Positions 1 through 7,289 of a DNA stretch of 40,606 nt are shown here, piece after piece. Position numbers and translations under genes: made by a program. The stretch is taken from assembly GCA_029005135.1 (NCBI GenBank), contig JAQXFO010000048.1, positions 1 to 40,606 on the forward strand, given 5' to 3'. Every line of letters begins with the position of its first letter. Positions within the stretch are counted from its first letter, which is position 1. Origin of the DNA: Lachnospiraceae bacterium (GTDB taxonomy: Bacteria > Bacillota > Clostridia > Lachnospirales > Lachnospiraceae). The notes under the pieces are model-generated. The model did no database searches. It was not told where the DNA came from and saw only the letters and a list, made by a program, of their open reading frames with translations.

Positions 1-6
1 TCCCGC

Positions 7-219
7 GGCTCAGGCGGGGGTTTGGAAACGAATAGTGTAGAGAGAAAATGCGCGGTGATGGACTGCGGTTAACACGTCGCTTTGCTCTTGCTTCGCGTCG
101 GTTTCGCTCGTGCCGCCCTCGGCTCAGGCGGGGAATTGGAAACGAATAGTGTAGAGAGAAAATACGCGGTGATGGACTGCGGTTAACACGTCGCTCTGCT
201 CTTGCTTCGCGTCGGTTTC
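7..219 (-). repeat. Two direct copies of a diverged repeat (period 114 bp)
   Basis: Positions 7-105 and 121-219 are near-identical 99-bp stretches at an exact 114-bp period, separated by 15 bp. Read on the minus strand they share ordered blocks with the 143-bp units that follow (gcgaagcaag, gttaaccgca, gtccat, accgcgtattt, ccgcc). They are therefore diverged members of the same family in opposite orientation. No coding capacity is apparent. The array may continue to the left of the window. Confidence 0.85.
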
Positions 220-223
220 ATTA

Positions 224-269
224 GCGCAGGCTTACGTCACGATAGTAGCGTTTGTGACGACGCCTGCGC
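224..269. other. Central dyad between the two oppositely oriented repeat arrays
   Basis: gcgcaggc at 224-231 is the exact reverse complement of gcctgcgc at 262-269. Inside it gtcac (236-240) pairs with gtgac (254-258). The dyad sits where repeat orientation flips, so it is the symmetry centre of the repeat block. Whether it acts as a hairpin in RNA, as cruciform DNA, or is just the scar of an inversion cannot be told. Confidence 0.6.
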
Positions 270-978
270 GGAAACTTGCGAAGCAAGGCGACGCTCCTAT
301 CGTTAACCGCATGTCCATACCGCGTATTTCTGTTCAAGGCACTATGGTATTCCAAAAGCCCCACCGCCGAGGAGCCGTGGGACAGCAGGAGGCCCGGAAG
401 AAGTGCCTGCGCGGAAACTTGCGAAGCAAGGCGGCGCTCCTACCGTTAACCGCATGTCCCTGCCGCGTATTTCTGTTCAAGGCGCTATGGTATTCCCAAA
501 GCCCCACCGCCGATGAGCCGTGGGGCGGCAGGAGTCCCGGAAGAGGCGCCTGCGCGGAAACTTGCGAAGCAAGGCGACGCTCCTATCGTTAACCGCATGT
601 CCATACCGCGTATTTCTGTTCAAGGCACTATGGTATTCCAAAAGCCCCACCGCCGAGGAGCTGTAGGGCGGCAGGAGGTCCGGAAGAGGCGCCCGCGCGG
701 AAGCTCGCGAAGCAAGGCGGCACATCTACCGTTACCCTCATGTCCCTGCCGCGTCTTTCTGTTCAAGGCGCTTTGGTATTCCCAAAGCCCCACCGCCGAG
801 GAGCCGTGGGACAGCAGGAGGCCCGGAAGAGGCGCCCGCGCGGAAATTTGCGAAGCAAAGCGGCGCTCCTACCGTTAACCGCATGTCCCTGCCGCGTATT
901 TCTGTTCAAGGCGCTATGGTATTCCAAAAGCCCCACCGCCGATGAGCTGTGGGGGCGGCAGGAGGCCCGGAAGAGGCA
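263..978 (+). repeat. Five tandem 143-bp repeat units
   Basis: Units begin at 263, 406, 549, 692 and 835. The first four are exactly 143 bp; the last is 144 bp because of one extra G in a G-run. Units 1 and 3 share one set of variants and units 2, 4 and 5 another, suggesting duplication of a two-unit block. Each unit carries a small perfect hairpin (cttgc/gcaag around gaa) in most copies and a cccac/gtggg pairing. Because 143 is not a multiple of 3, open frames through the block change frame from unit to unit. The open frames on both strands are best read as by-products of high GC, not genes. The array ends about 20 bp before the VOC gene. Confidence 0.9.
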
Positions 979-999
979 CCTTTTATTTATGGAGGGAGT

Positions 1000-1371
1000 A
1001 TGACATTCAAAGGGATGCTTATTGTTGTCAAAGACTGCCGTCGTGCGCTTCAGTTTTATTCTGAAATGTTTGGTTTTCAACTCATCAGGGATAACGGCGG
1101 CAATATGGAACTGACGGATCATGTGTTTTTGCAGGAATTGGGTTACTGGGAGAATTTTACGAAAAAGCGCGTCATATCAAACAGCAATCAATCCGAGTTG
1201 TATTTTGAAGAACCTGACATAGAAGAATTCACGGCACGGCTTGAGAGGCTCTACCCCGAAACCCAATATGTCAATCGGCTGATGACACACAGCTGGGGGC
1301 AGAAGGTGGTCAGATTCTATGATCCTGACGGCAACCTGATTGAAGTGGGAACGCCTGTGAGCCTGCCCTGA
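1000..1371 (+). CDS. VOC (glyoxalase/bleomycin-resistance) family protein
   Basis: A 123-residue protein with the beta-alpha-beta-beta-beta fold pattern of the vicinal oxygen chelate superfamily. The N-terminal stretch (KGMLIVVKDCRRALQFYSEM) and the C-terminal FYDPDGNLIEVG strand are typical. Family members bind a metal and act as lyases, dioxygenases or drug-binding proteins; the substrate here is unknown. The chosen ATG at 1000 follows GGAGGG at 991-996, whereas the longer open frame starts inside the repeat array. The gene stands alone, directly downstream of the repeats, and its base composition is less GC-rich than its neighbours, which may point to separate acquisition. Confidence 0.8.
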   Translation: MTFKGMLIVVKDCRRALQFYSEMFGFQLIRDNGGNMELTDHVFLQELGYWENFTKKRVISNSNQSELYFEEPDIEEFTARLERLYPETQYVNRLMTHSWGQKVVRFYDPDGNLIEVGTPVSLP

Positions 1372-1373
1372 CA

Positions 1374-1526
1374 ATGCCTGCTTTTGGCACGGGATTCTTT
1401 GTCGCTGACGACATGCCGGATGCCCCGGAAAAACGGTTTGCGGGATGGCATAACGGTCATTATCCGGATGATGAACGGATAGCCGGGATGACAGGCGCAG
1501 ACATTCAGGGAGACAAACAATATTAA
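1374..1526 (+). CDS. Possible small 50-residue ORF, unrecognised
   Basis: An ATG two bases after the VOC stop opens a 50-codon frame that ends just before the terminator at 1528. It contains several aromatic and acidic residues (WHNGHYPDDE) and no transmembrane segment. It has no clear ribosome site of its own and could be translated by coupling to the VOC gene, or be the remnant of a longer gene. I do not recognise a family. Confidence 0.25.
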   Translation: MPAFGTGFFVADDMPDAPEKRFAGWHNGHYPDDERIAGMTGADIQGDKQY

Positions 1527-1527
1527 C

Positions 1528-1555
1528 CGAGGGTCTGACTTCTGTCAGACCCTCG
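1528..1555. terminator. Intrinsic terminator, VOC gene / sstT convergent region
   Basis: A 12-bp perfect stem, cgagggtctgac/gtcagaccctcg, with loop ttct. The T-rich tail is poor (gctgttt), but the symmetric stem lies between convergent genes and may stop transcription from both sides. Confidence 0.7.
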
Positions 1556-1622
1556 CTGTTTAGAAACGGCCGACGGCTGACTTCTGTCCTTTGATAAACC
1601 TATCGGCTTTCGTTTTATCATA

Positions 1623-2852
1623 TCAAAGCTGCGGCTTGCGGCGCTCAGACTTCATGCGGTCATGGTATTCCGCGGTGGCGGCGAACATGACATCGCCGGC
1701 CGAATTGATGGCGGTTTCGAGGGAATCCTGGACGACACCGATGATGAAGCCGACGGCGACGGTCTGCATGGCGATGTCATTGCTGATGCCGAAGAGAGAG
1801 CAGGCCATCGGAATGAGCAGGAGGGAGCCGCCGGCGACACCCGAGGCCCCGCAGGCGCCCAGGGTGGCGATAACACTCAGGATTACTGCTGTCGGGATAT
1901 CGACTGTGATACCCATGGTGTGGGCGGTGGCCAGCGTCATGATGGTGATCGTGATGGCGGCGCCGTCCATGTTGATGGTGGCACCGAGGGGGATCGAAAC
2001 GGCATAGAAGTCCTTTTCAAGACCGAGTTTTTCGCACAGGGCCATGTTGACCGGTATGTTGGCGGCTGAGCTTCGGGTGAAGAAGGCGGTCAGACCGGAT
2101 TCTTTCAGGCAGCGGAAGGCCAGCGGGTAGGGATTTTTCCTGAGGAAAACCGCCACGATCAGCGGATCGACGACGAAGGCGACCGTCAGCATGCAGCCGA
2201 CCAGAACCAGCAGCAGTCTGCCGTAGTCGGTAAAAATCGTCAGACCGCTGGTGGAGACGGCGTCGAAGACAAGGCCGAGGATGCCGAAGGGAGCGCACTG
2301 GATGATCAGGGCGACGATGCGGGAGACGACATTTGAGAGATCGGTGATGACGCTGCGGGTGGTTTCCGAGCCGATCCGGCGCAGTACCAGGCCGACGATG
2401 ACGGACCAAAACAGGATGCCGACGTAGTTGGCATTGATCAGGGCTGCGACCGGATTGGCCACCATGTTGGTCAGCAGATTGGACAGGACTTCGCCGATAC
2501 CGCCGGGCGGTGTGCTTTCGGCGGCATCGATGGCCAGATTGATGGTGACCGGAAAGCTGAAACTGACGATAACGGCGGTCAGAGCGGCCAGCAGGGTGCT
2601 GAGCATGTAGAGGATGATGACAGTGCGGAAACGGGAGCCGAGCCCGCCGCCGGCCCGGGAGAGGGAACTCATGACCAGAAAGAAGACAAGGATCGGCGCG
2701 ATGGATTTCAGAGCGTTGACAAAAACGGTGCCGAGGATGGCTATGACTGTCATATCGGGCAGTATTAAGCCGAGGACGGCGCCGATGACGAGACCGACAA
2801 GAATACGAAGGATCAGGCTGGTTTTGGTCCATTTATTCACAAGGTTTTTCAT
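1623..2852 (-). CDS. sstT: Serine/threonine:Na+ symporter SstT
   Basis: A 409-residue membrane protein of the dicarboxylate/amino acid:cation symporter (DAACS) family, length typical of SstT. It has about eight hydrophobic segments plus two re-entrant hairpins. Characteristic motifs are the serine-rich hairpin FFTRSSAANIPVNMALCEKL, followed by IPLGATINMDGAAITI in the substrate and Na+ binding core, and GVVQDSLETAINSAGD near the C-terminus. These match SstT better than glutamate or C4-dicarboxylate members. It would import serine and threonine with sodium. The ATG follows an AAAGAGGAAAAT ribosome site and its own promoter at 2885-2913. It is monocistronic and divergent from the following flavoprotein gene. 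Confidence 0.9.
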   Translation of the reverse strand: MKNLVNKWTKTSLILRILVGLVIGAVLGLILPDMTVIAILGTVFVNALKSIAPILVFFLVMSSLSRAGGGLGSRFRTVIILYMLSTLLAALTAVIVSFSFPVTINLAIDAAESTPPGGIGEVLSNLLTNMVANPVAALINANYVGILFWSVIVGLVLRRIGSETTRSVITDLSNVVSRIVALIIQCAPFGILGLVFDAVSTSGLTIFTDYGRLLLVLVGCMLTVAFVVDPLIVAVFLRKNPYPLAFRCLKESGLTAFFTRSSAANIPVNMALCEKLGLEKDFYAVSIPLGATINMDGAAITITIMTLATAHTMGITVDIPTAVILSVIATLGACGASGVAGGSLLLIPMACSLFGISNDIAMQTVAVGFIIGVVQDSLETAINSAGDVMFAATAEYHDRMKSERRKPQL

Positions 2853-2884
2853 GATTTTCCTCTTTTCGTTTAGAGCTACCTAAC

Positions 2885-2913
2885 ATATTACATGGGTTGC
2901 CGCGATGGTGCAA
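2885..2913 (-). promoter_or_regulatory. Promoter of sstT
   Basis: Read on the minus strand: TTGCAC, a 17-bp spacer, TAATAT, about 30 bp upstream of the sstT start. It lies back to back with the plus-strand promoter for the flavoprotein gene. Confidence 0.6.
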
Positions 2914-2923
2914 GGCGGGATGC

Positions 2924-2952
2924 GTGACGGCGGCGCCGGGAAATGCTAAAAT
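2924..2952 (+). promoter_or_regulatory. Promoter of the lpd-like gene (extended -10)
   Basis: GTGACG at 2924-2929, 17-bp spacer, TAAAAT at 2947-2952 preceded by TGC, an extended -10 pattern. The expected start of transcription gives a leader of about 25 nt before the GTG start. Confidence 0.5.
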
Positions 2953-2984
2953 GTTTTCGTTGACAGTTGTTGTGAGGTGTCACT

Positions 2985-4355
2985 GTGAAGGATGAGTATC
3001 AGCTTGTGATTGTCGGCGGCGGTCCGGCGGCCCGCGGCGCCGTGCGTGAAGCCAAAAGAGCCGGCCTGACGGCGGCGATCGTTGAGAAGGACGCCGTAGG
3101 CGGCACCTGTCTCCACCGTGGGTGCATTTCCGCTAAGACGTATCTGGAGGCGGCCGCACTGGCTGACCGGATGGAAGAGGCGGCCCTGGGCCGGCCCGCT
3201 GTCGATCCGGCGGCGCTTATCAGCCGGACTGTCGGTATCAGAGCGCGTCTTCAGCACTCGCTGGAGGCTTATTACAACAGTGCCGGTGTCGACATTTTAC
3301 GGGGCGAAGGTCTGATTCTGGACGGGCACCATGTCCGGGTCGGCGGCAAGATCCTTCGGGCGGGGCATATACTGGCGGCAACGGGCTCACGGCCCCTCCG
3401 TCTATCCATTCCCGGCAGCGCGCTTCCCGGCGTGCTGACGAGCGATGAGCTTTTTGAAATGACAACGGTGCCGGCACGTCTTGTGGTGATCGGCGGCGGG
3501 GCTGTCGGCGTGGAGATGGCGGAAGCTTTCCGCGCCTTCGGGAGCCGCGTGACGCTTCTGGAGGCCGCCCCTTATCTGCTGCCGGGCTTTGACCGCGACT
3601 GCGGACGGCAGATCGGCCGGCTTTTGGGCTGGCGCGGAACGGAGATCCGCACAGGCATCCGGATGCGGGAGATCAGACCGGTGTCCGGTGCGCTGAGGTG
3701 TCTTTTTGAGGAAAATGGCCGCGAGGCGTATGCGGAGGGGGATGTGATCCTGATGGCCGTCGGGCGAATGCCGGATGTGTCGTGCCTTTCGGAGACCGTC
3801 CGGGCCGTGATCGCGCCGGGAGGGCGGATCCTTGCCGATGAGGCGGGCAGAACGCTTCTGCCGGGGATCTCTGCTGCCGGTGATTGCTGCGGCGCTTCTC
3901 TGGCCCATCTGGCGGAAGCGCAGGGAGCGGCGGCGGCAGCCGCCATAGCCGCTGACAGCACTGACGGCAGAGCTATCGCCGGCAGCGGAGGTACGGGCCT
4001 TGATGCGGTGCCGCGCTGTGTCTACACGCGGCCCGAGGTGATGTCATTGGGGCTGACCTCTGCCGAAGCGGCGGATCGGGGAATTGCCGTGGATGTCCGG
4101 AAATCACCGGTGGACACCAACGGGGCGGCTGTCATTGCGGGCCTGGACAGCGGTTTTATTAAGCTGATCGCGGACAAGGCCACGGGACGTCTTCTGGGCG
4201 CCCACTTGGTCAGCGGCCGCGCGGTAGATATGGCCCCGCTTCTGGAAATGGCCGTGCGCCAGGGCCTTCGGGCCGAAGATCTGGACACTGTGATCTATCC
4301 GCATCCTTCTTTCTGCGAGAGCATCGGGGAGGCGGCAGAAAAATACAGGTCATAA
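2985..4355 (+). CDS. Dihydrolipoamide dehydrogenase-like FAD/NAD disulfide oxidoreductase
   Basis: A 456-residue flavoprotein of the pyridine nucleotide-disulfide oxidoreductase family. It has an N-terminal FAD Rossmann motif (VIVGGGPAARGA), the redox-active disulfide C42/C47 in GGTCLHRGC, a second NAD-binding Rossmann motif (VVIGGGAVGVEMAE) and a C-terminal dimerisation domain. The latter carries the catalytic His440/Glu445 in HPSFCE, as in dihydrolipoamide dehydrogenase. The start is GTG after a GTGAGGTG ribosome site. No 2-oxoacid dehydrogenase or glycine-cleavage genes are nearby, so the lipoamide partner, or another disulfide substrate, is unknown. A flavin reductase family gene follows after 19 nt and is probably in the same operon. 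Confidence 0.8.
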   Translation: MKDEYQLVIVGGGPAARGAVREAKRAGLTAAIVEKDAVGGTCLHRGCISAKTYLEAAALADRMEEAALGRPAVDPAALISRTVGIRARLQHSLEAYYNSAGVDILRGEGLILDGHHVRVGGKILRAGHILAATGSRPLRLSIPGSALPGVLTSDELFEMTTVPARLVVIGGGAVGVEMAEAFRAFGSRVTLLEAAPYLLPGFDRDCGRQIGRLLGWRGTEIRTGIRMREIRPVSGALRCLFEENGREAYAEGDVILMAVGRMPDVSCLSETVRAVIAPGGRILADEAGRTLLPGISAAGDCCGASLAHLAEAQGAAAAAAIAADSTDGRAIAGSGGTGLDAVPRCVYTRPEVMSLGLTSAEAADRGIAVDVRKSPVDTNGAAVIAGLDSGFIKLIADKATGRLLGAHLVSGRAVDMAPLLEMAVRQGLRAEDLDTVIYPHPSFCESIGEAAEKYRS

Positions 4356-4374
4356 AGCAATAGAGGAGGTTATT

Positions 4375-4935
4375 ATGGCAAGAATTGATTTTGGAGCTAA
4401 ACCGTTGTCTTATCCGCAGCCGGTTCTGATCATCGCCGCTTACGACGGGGACGGCCGGGCGAATGCGATGAACGCCGCCTGGGGCGGTATTACGGGTTCT
4501 GACGAGCTGACAATCTGTGTCAGTCCGGGTCACAAGACCGTGAAGGATTTGCGTCAGACGGGCGATTTCACGGTCAGCATGGGCGATGCCGCCCACGTGA
4601 CGGCCTGCGATTATCTGGGGATTGCCTCGGGCAACACCACGGAAGACAAGCTGGCCCGCGCCGGCTTCACGGTGACGAAGAGCCGTTTTGTCAATGCGCC
4701 GGTCATCAACGAACTGGCGGTCTGCCTGGAATGCCGTGTGGTGAACTATGATGAGGCGTCTCACCGCCTGGTCGGCCGTATAGTCAATGTCAGCGTCGAT
4801 GACAGCGTTGTCACTGACGGACGGGTCGATACGGATAAGGTCAGACCGATCAGCTTTGATCCCTTCAACAACACCTATCGGGTGCTGGGCGAGAAGGCAG
4901 GATATGCCTTCAGCGACGGGAAAGCACTTCAGTAA
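4375..4935 (+). CDS. Flavin reductase family protein (FMN-binding split barrel)
   Basis: A 186-residue protein matching the flavin reductase-like FMN-binding domain. It has the N-terminal strand PQPVLIIAAYDGDGRANAMN, the central CVSPGHKTVKDLRQTGDFTV (substrate/flavin-binding region) and the CLECRVVN strand. Members reduce free flavin with NAD(P)H or bind FMN for other redox reactions. A perfect AGAGGAGG ribosome site precedes the ATG. It lies 19 nt behind the lpd-like gene and probably shares its promoter. The two could form a small flavin- or disulfide-based redox unit, but no common substrate can be named from sequence. Confidence 0.8.
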   Translation: MARIDFGAKPLSYPQPVLIIAAYDGDGRANAMNAAWGGITGSDELTICVSPGHKTVKDLRQTGDFTVSMGDAAHVTACDYLGIASGNTTEDKLARAGFTVTKSRFVNAPVINELAVCLECRVVNYDEASHRLVGRIVNVSVDDSVVTDGRVDTDKVRPISFDPFNNTYRVLGEKAGYAFSDGKALQ

Positions 4936-4944
4936 CAGGAAAAG

Positions 4945-4966
4945 GCGGCGTTAAGGCTTAAGCCGC
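4945..4966 (+). terminator. Weak terminator-like hairpin after the flavin reductase gene
   Basis: gcggc-g-ttaa/ttaa-gccgc with loop ggc, followed shortly by gggctttt. It overlaps the last codons of the convergent antiporter gene. The T-run is short and displaced, so its function is uncertain. Confidence 0.35.
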
Positions 4967-6166
4967 GGGCTTTTCGCGGCTCAGCAGCCGTTTGTAAGTC
5001 AGATCGATACCCAGGGCGCCCAGCGGGGCCGTGATCAGGATCGCCAGAACCGCGACCGACAGAACGATCTTCCCGCAGGGCAGCCCCATCGCCAGAGGCA
5101 CCGAGCCCATGGCGGCCTGAACGGTGGCCTTGGGAAGATAAGCGATCATGCAGAAAAGGCGCTCCTTCCGAGTTAGCTTTGTGCCCACAAGACAGAGGGC
5201 CACGCCGGCGGAACGGAAGATGAGAGCAGCGGCGATCATGAGAGCGGCGGCGATGCCGGCACTCAGGGTATAGCGAATGTCCACCGCCGCACCGACCAGC
5301 ACAAAGAGGATGACCTCTGCGGCAAGCCAGAGCTTGCCGAATTTTTCGGATAAGCGTTTTGAGACAAAGGCCGTGCATTTGATTTTCAGTACACAGGCCA
5401 TGCTGACGACGGCCAGCAGACCGGACACGGACACCAGACCTTTCAGGACGGTTTCGACCGCCATAAGGAGGAAGGAAACGCCCAGAACAATGATGACCTT
5501 CATGCTGTTCCGGACACAGTGCCTGTGAGCATAGGCTGTTTCAAAGAAAAGGCTCAGAAGATACCCGGTGACGGCGCCGAGGGCGATGCCGAGAATGATC
5601 GAGACGGGGATGCCGGCGAAATCCATCACGCGCGCCTGCCTGCCCTGAGCCATGCCGGCAAAGGTCGAGAACAGCACGATAACGAAGATATCGTCGCAGG
5701 AGGCTCCGGCCAGAATAAGCTGGGGAATGCTTTTTCCGGTGCCGTATCCGGAGTCCATCAGCTGCACCATACGCGGGATGACGACGGCCGGTGAAACGGC
5801 GGCAAGGACAGTCCCCATAACGGCGGCTTCGATGCGGGTGATGTCAAGGAGCATCGGGGCCAGCAGAAGGAAGGCCAGGATTTCGCAGGCGGCGGGAAGG
5901 CAGGACATCATAACTGCGGGGCGCCCCACTTTTTTCAGATCGGCCAGGTTAAGGGAAAGGCCGGCTTTGATCAGAATGATGATCAGAGCCATCTGCCTCA
6001 GTTCGGAGGAAACAGACAGAATGGCGGGATCAAGCAGATCCAGGACACAGGGCCCCAGCATGATGCCTGTCATCAGCATACCGATGATGCGGGGCAGCCT
6101 GAGCTGCTGACAGACCGCAGCCATGGCCAGACCGACCAGAAAAATGAATGCCAGTGAAGTCAACAT
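4958..6166 (-). CDS. Cation:proton antiporter (CPA family, Na+/H+ exchanger domain)
   Basis: About 402 residues with roughly 12 hydrophobic segments in the pattern of the Na+/H+ exchanger domain. Examples are RLPRIIGMLMTGIMLGP near the N-terminus and AVSPAVVIPRMVQLMDSGYG, followed by the ILAGASCDDIFVIVLFSTF segment. That last segment carries two adjacent aspartates, as expected for the ion site. It would exchange Na+ or K+ for protons across the membrane. The start is placed at 6166 because GGGGG at 6173-6177 (minus strand AAAGGGGG) is 6 nt upstream; in-frame ATGs at 6169 and 6190 are possible. There is no C-terminal TrkA/RCK regulatory domain. It is monocistronic with its own promoter. Confidence 0.8.
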   Translation of the reverse strand: MLTSLAFIFLVGLAMAAVCQQLRLPRIIGMLMTGIMLGPCVLDLLDPAILSVSSELRQMALIIILIKAGLSLNLADLKKVGRPAVMMSCLPAACEILAFLLLAPMLLDITRIEAAVMGTVLAAVSPAVVIPRMVQLMDSGYGTGKSIPQLILAGASCDDIFVIVLFSTFAGMAQGRQARVMDFAGIPVSIILGIALGAVTGYLLSLFFETAYAHRHCVRNSMKVIIVLGVSFLLMAVETVLKGLVSVSGLLAVVSMACVLKIKCTAFVSKRLSEKFGKLWLAAEVILFVLVGAAVDIRYTLSAGIAAALMIAAALIFRSAGVALCLVGTKLTRKERLFCMIAYLPKATVQAAMGSVPLAMGLPCGKIVLSVAVLAILITAPLGALGIDLTYKRLLSREKPAA

Positions 6167-6205
6167 CATTATCCCCCTTTTTGATACCATATGCTGATCT
6201 TTGTC

Positions 6206-6234
6206 ACTATAACACCTTTTGTCCCGTCAGCCAA
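6206..6234 (-). promoter_or_regulatory. Promoter of the cation/proton antiporter gene
   Basis: Minus strand TTGGCT, 17-bp spacer, TATAGT, ending about 40 bp before the chosen start codon. Confidence 0.55.
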
Positions 6235-6328
6235 CGCCTGTCTGAGAACGTTTTTCCGGAGCTTTGTGCCATATCAGGGCAGATCCTCTTTCGCATGGCC
6301 CGACCGCGAAAGTTTTTGAAAAAACTGC

Positions 6329-6357
6329 TTGACTTACGGAAGGCAAACCGATATAAT
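6329..6357 (+). promoter_or_regulatory. Promoter of tRNA-Pro
   Basis: TTGACT at 6329-6334, 17-bp spacer, consensus TATAAT at 6352-6357, 34 bp upstream of the mature tRNA 5' end. Confidence 0.8.
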
Positions 6358-6391
6358 CTAACTTGCTGTTGAGCGAAAAACAACACAAAAA

Positions 6392-6465
6392 CGATGCGTG
6401 GCTCAGTTTGGTAGAGCGCTGCGTTCGGGACGCAGAGGCCGCTGGTTCGAATCCAGTCGCATCGA
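6392..6465 (+). tRNA. tRNA-Pro (anticodon CGG)
   Basis: A full cloverleaf: acceptor CGATGCG/CGCATCG, D-arm with AGTTTGGTA loop, anticodon stem CTGCG/CGCAG with loop TTCGGGA giving anticodon CGG, T-arm CTGG/CCAG with TTCGAAT. The discriminator is A6465. CCA is not encoded (the next bases are ctga). It reads CCG proline codons, useful in this GC-rich genome. Confidence 0.95.
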
Positions 6466-6471
6466 CTGACG

Positions 6472-6500
6472 AAGGAATCCGATGAGGATTCCTTTTTTTC
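6472..6500 (+). terminator. Terminator of tRNA-Pro
   Basis: Stem aaggaatcc/ggattcctt with loop gatga, followed by a run of T residues. Confidence 0.85.
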
Positions 6501-6536
6501 ATGAGTCGTATCCGCAAGAAGAGGAGGACATTTTTG

Positions 6537-7187
6537 ATGAAGGTATTGATCACAGGCACATCCCGGGGTATCGGCCAGGCGGCGGCGCTGCGTTTTCTCA
6601 GAGAGGGCCATGTGGTGATCGGCCTGGATATCGCCGGCTCGACGATTGAGGACCCGGCTTATACCCACCTCATCGCCGATATCAGCGATCCGGCCTCGCT
6701 GCCGGCTATTGACGGCGTCGAGATCCTTATCAACAATGCCGGCGTTCAGGAGAGCGGCCGTGATATCGACGTGAATCTCAAGGGCACGATTTTTGTGACG
6801 GAGAAATACGCCTTTCAGGATGCGATCCGCGCCGTCCTTTTCAACGCCTCGGCCAGCGCCTCCACGGGGGCTGAATTCCCCGAATATACCGCCAGCAAGG
6901 GCGGGGTGGTGGCTTACATGAAGAATACGGCCCTGCGTCTGGCGAAGCGCGGCGCCGTCTGCAACAGCCTGTCCGCGGGCGGTGTGACCACGGAGCTGAA
7001 TGCCCATATCATGGAGGATCCCACCCTGTGGCAGCAGGTCCTTGACGAGACACTGCTGGGAAAATGGGCATCTCCGGAGGAAATGGCCGATTTTATCTAT
7101 TTCATGACCGTGATCAACAAAAGCATGACGGGACAGGATCTCCTGGTCGACAACGGTGAGGCTCTCCGATCGAATTTTATCTGGTGA
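6537..7187 (+). CDS. Short-chain dehydrogenase/reductase (SDR)
   Basis: A 216-residue NAD(P)-dependent oxidoreductase of the classical SDR family, slightly shorter than the usual 240-250 residues. It has the cofactor motif TGTSRGIG near the N-terminus, the structural NNAG, a serine-rich strand (FNASASAST) and the catalytic pair YTASKGG. The substrate is not identifiable. The chosen ATG at 6537 follows GAGGAGG at 6520-6527; a longer in-frame start at 6501 lies inside the tRNA terminator and is rejected. It follows the tRNA-Pro terminator and ends 103 bp before the convergent rnfB gene. Confidence 0.8.
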   Translation: MKVLITGTSRGIGQAAALRFLREGHVVIGLDIAGSTIEDPAYTHLIADISDPASLPAIDGVEILINNAGVQESGRDIDVNLKGTIFVTEKYAFQDAIRAVLFNASASASTGAEFPEYTASKGGVVAYMKNTALRLAKRGAVCNSLSAGGVTTELNAHIMEDPTLWQQVLDETLLGKWASPEEMADFIYFMTVINKSMTGQDLLVDNGEALRSNFIW

Positions 7188-7223
7188 ACTCGCACCGTCA
7201 TTTTTCATAGTGAGGATAATGGC

Positions 7224-7265
7224 AAGCGCTGCTTCTCCCGGCAAGAAGAGAAGCAGCGCTTTTTA
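7224..7265 (+). terminator. Terminator of the SDR gene, facing rnfB
   Basis: Perfect 13-bp stem aagcgctgcttct/agaagcagcgctt with a 12-nt loop and T-run. It lies between convergent transcription units and may also help end the rnf operon transcript. Confidence 0.8.
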
Positions 7266-7289
7266 TGGGGTAGGAAAAAAGTGAAAATG

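Noticed and set aside
7-978. CRISPR array
   Set aside because: Units are 99-143 bp, head to tail without unique spacers, and no cas genes are nearby.
7-978. Insertion sequence or transposon
   Set aside because: No transposase-like frame and no target-site duplication could be seen in the window, though material left of position 1 is unknown.
254-1003. Open frames of 80-120 codons through the repeat array on both strands
   Set aside because: They read the same repeat in changing frames (143 is not a multiple of 3), have no consistent ribosome sites and overlap each other on both strands.
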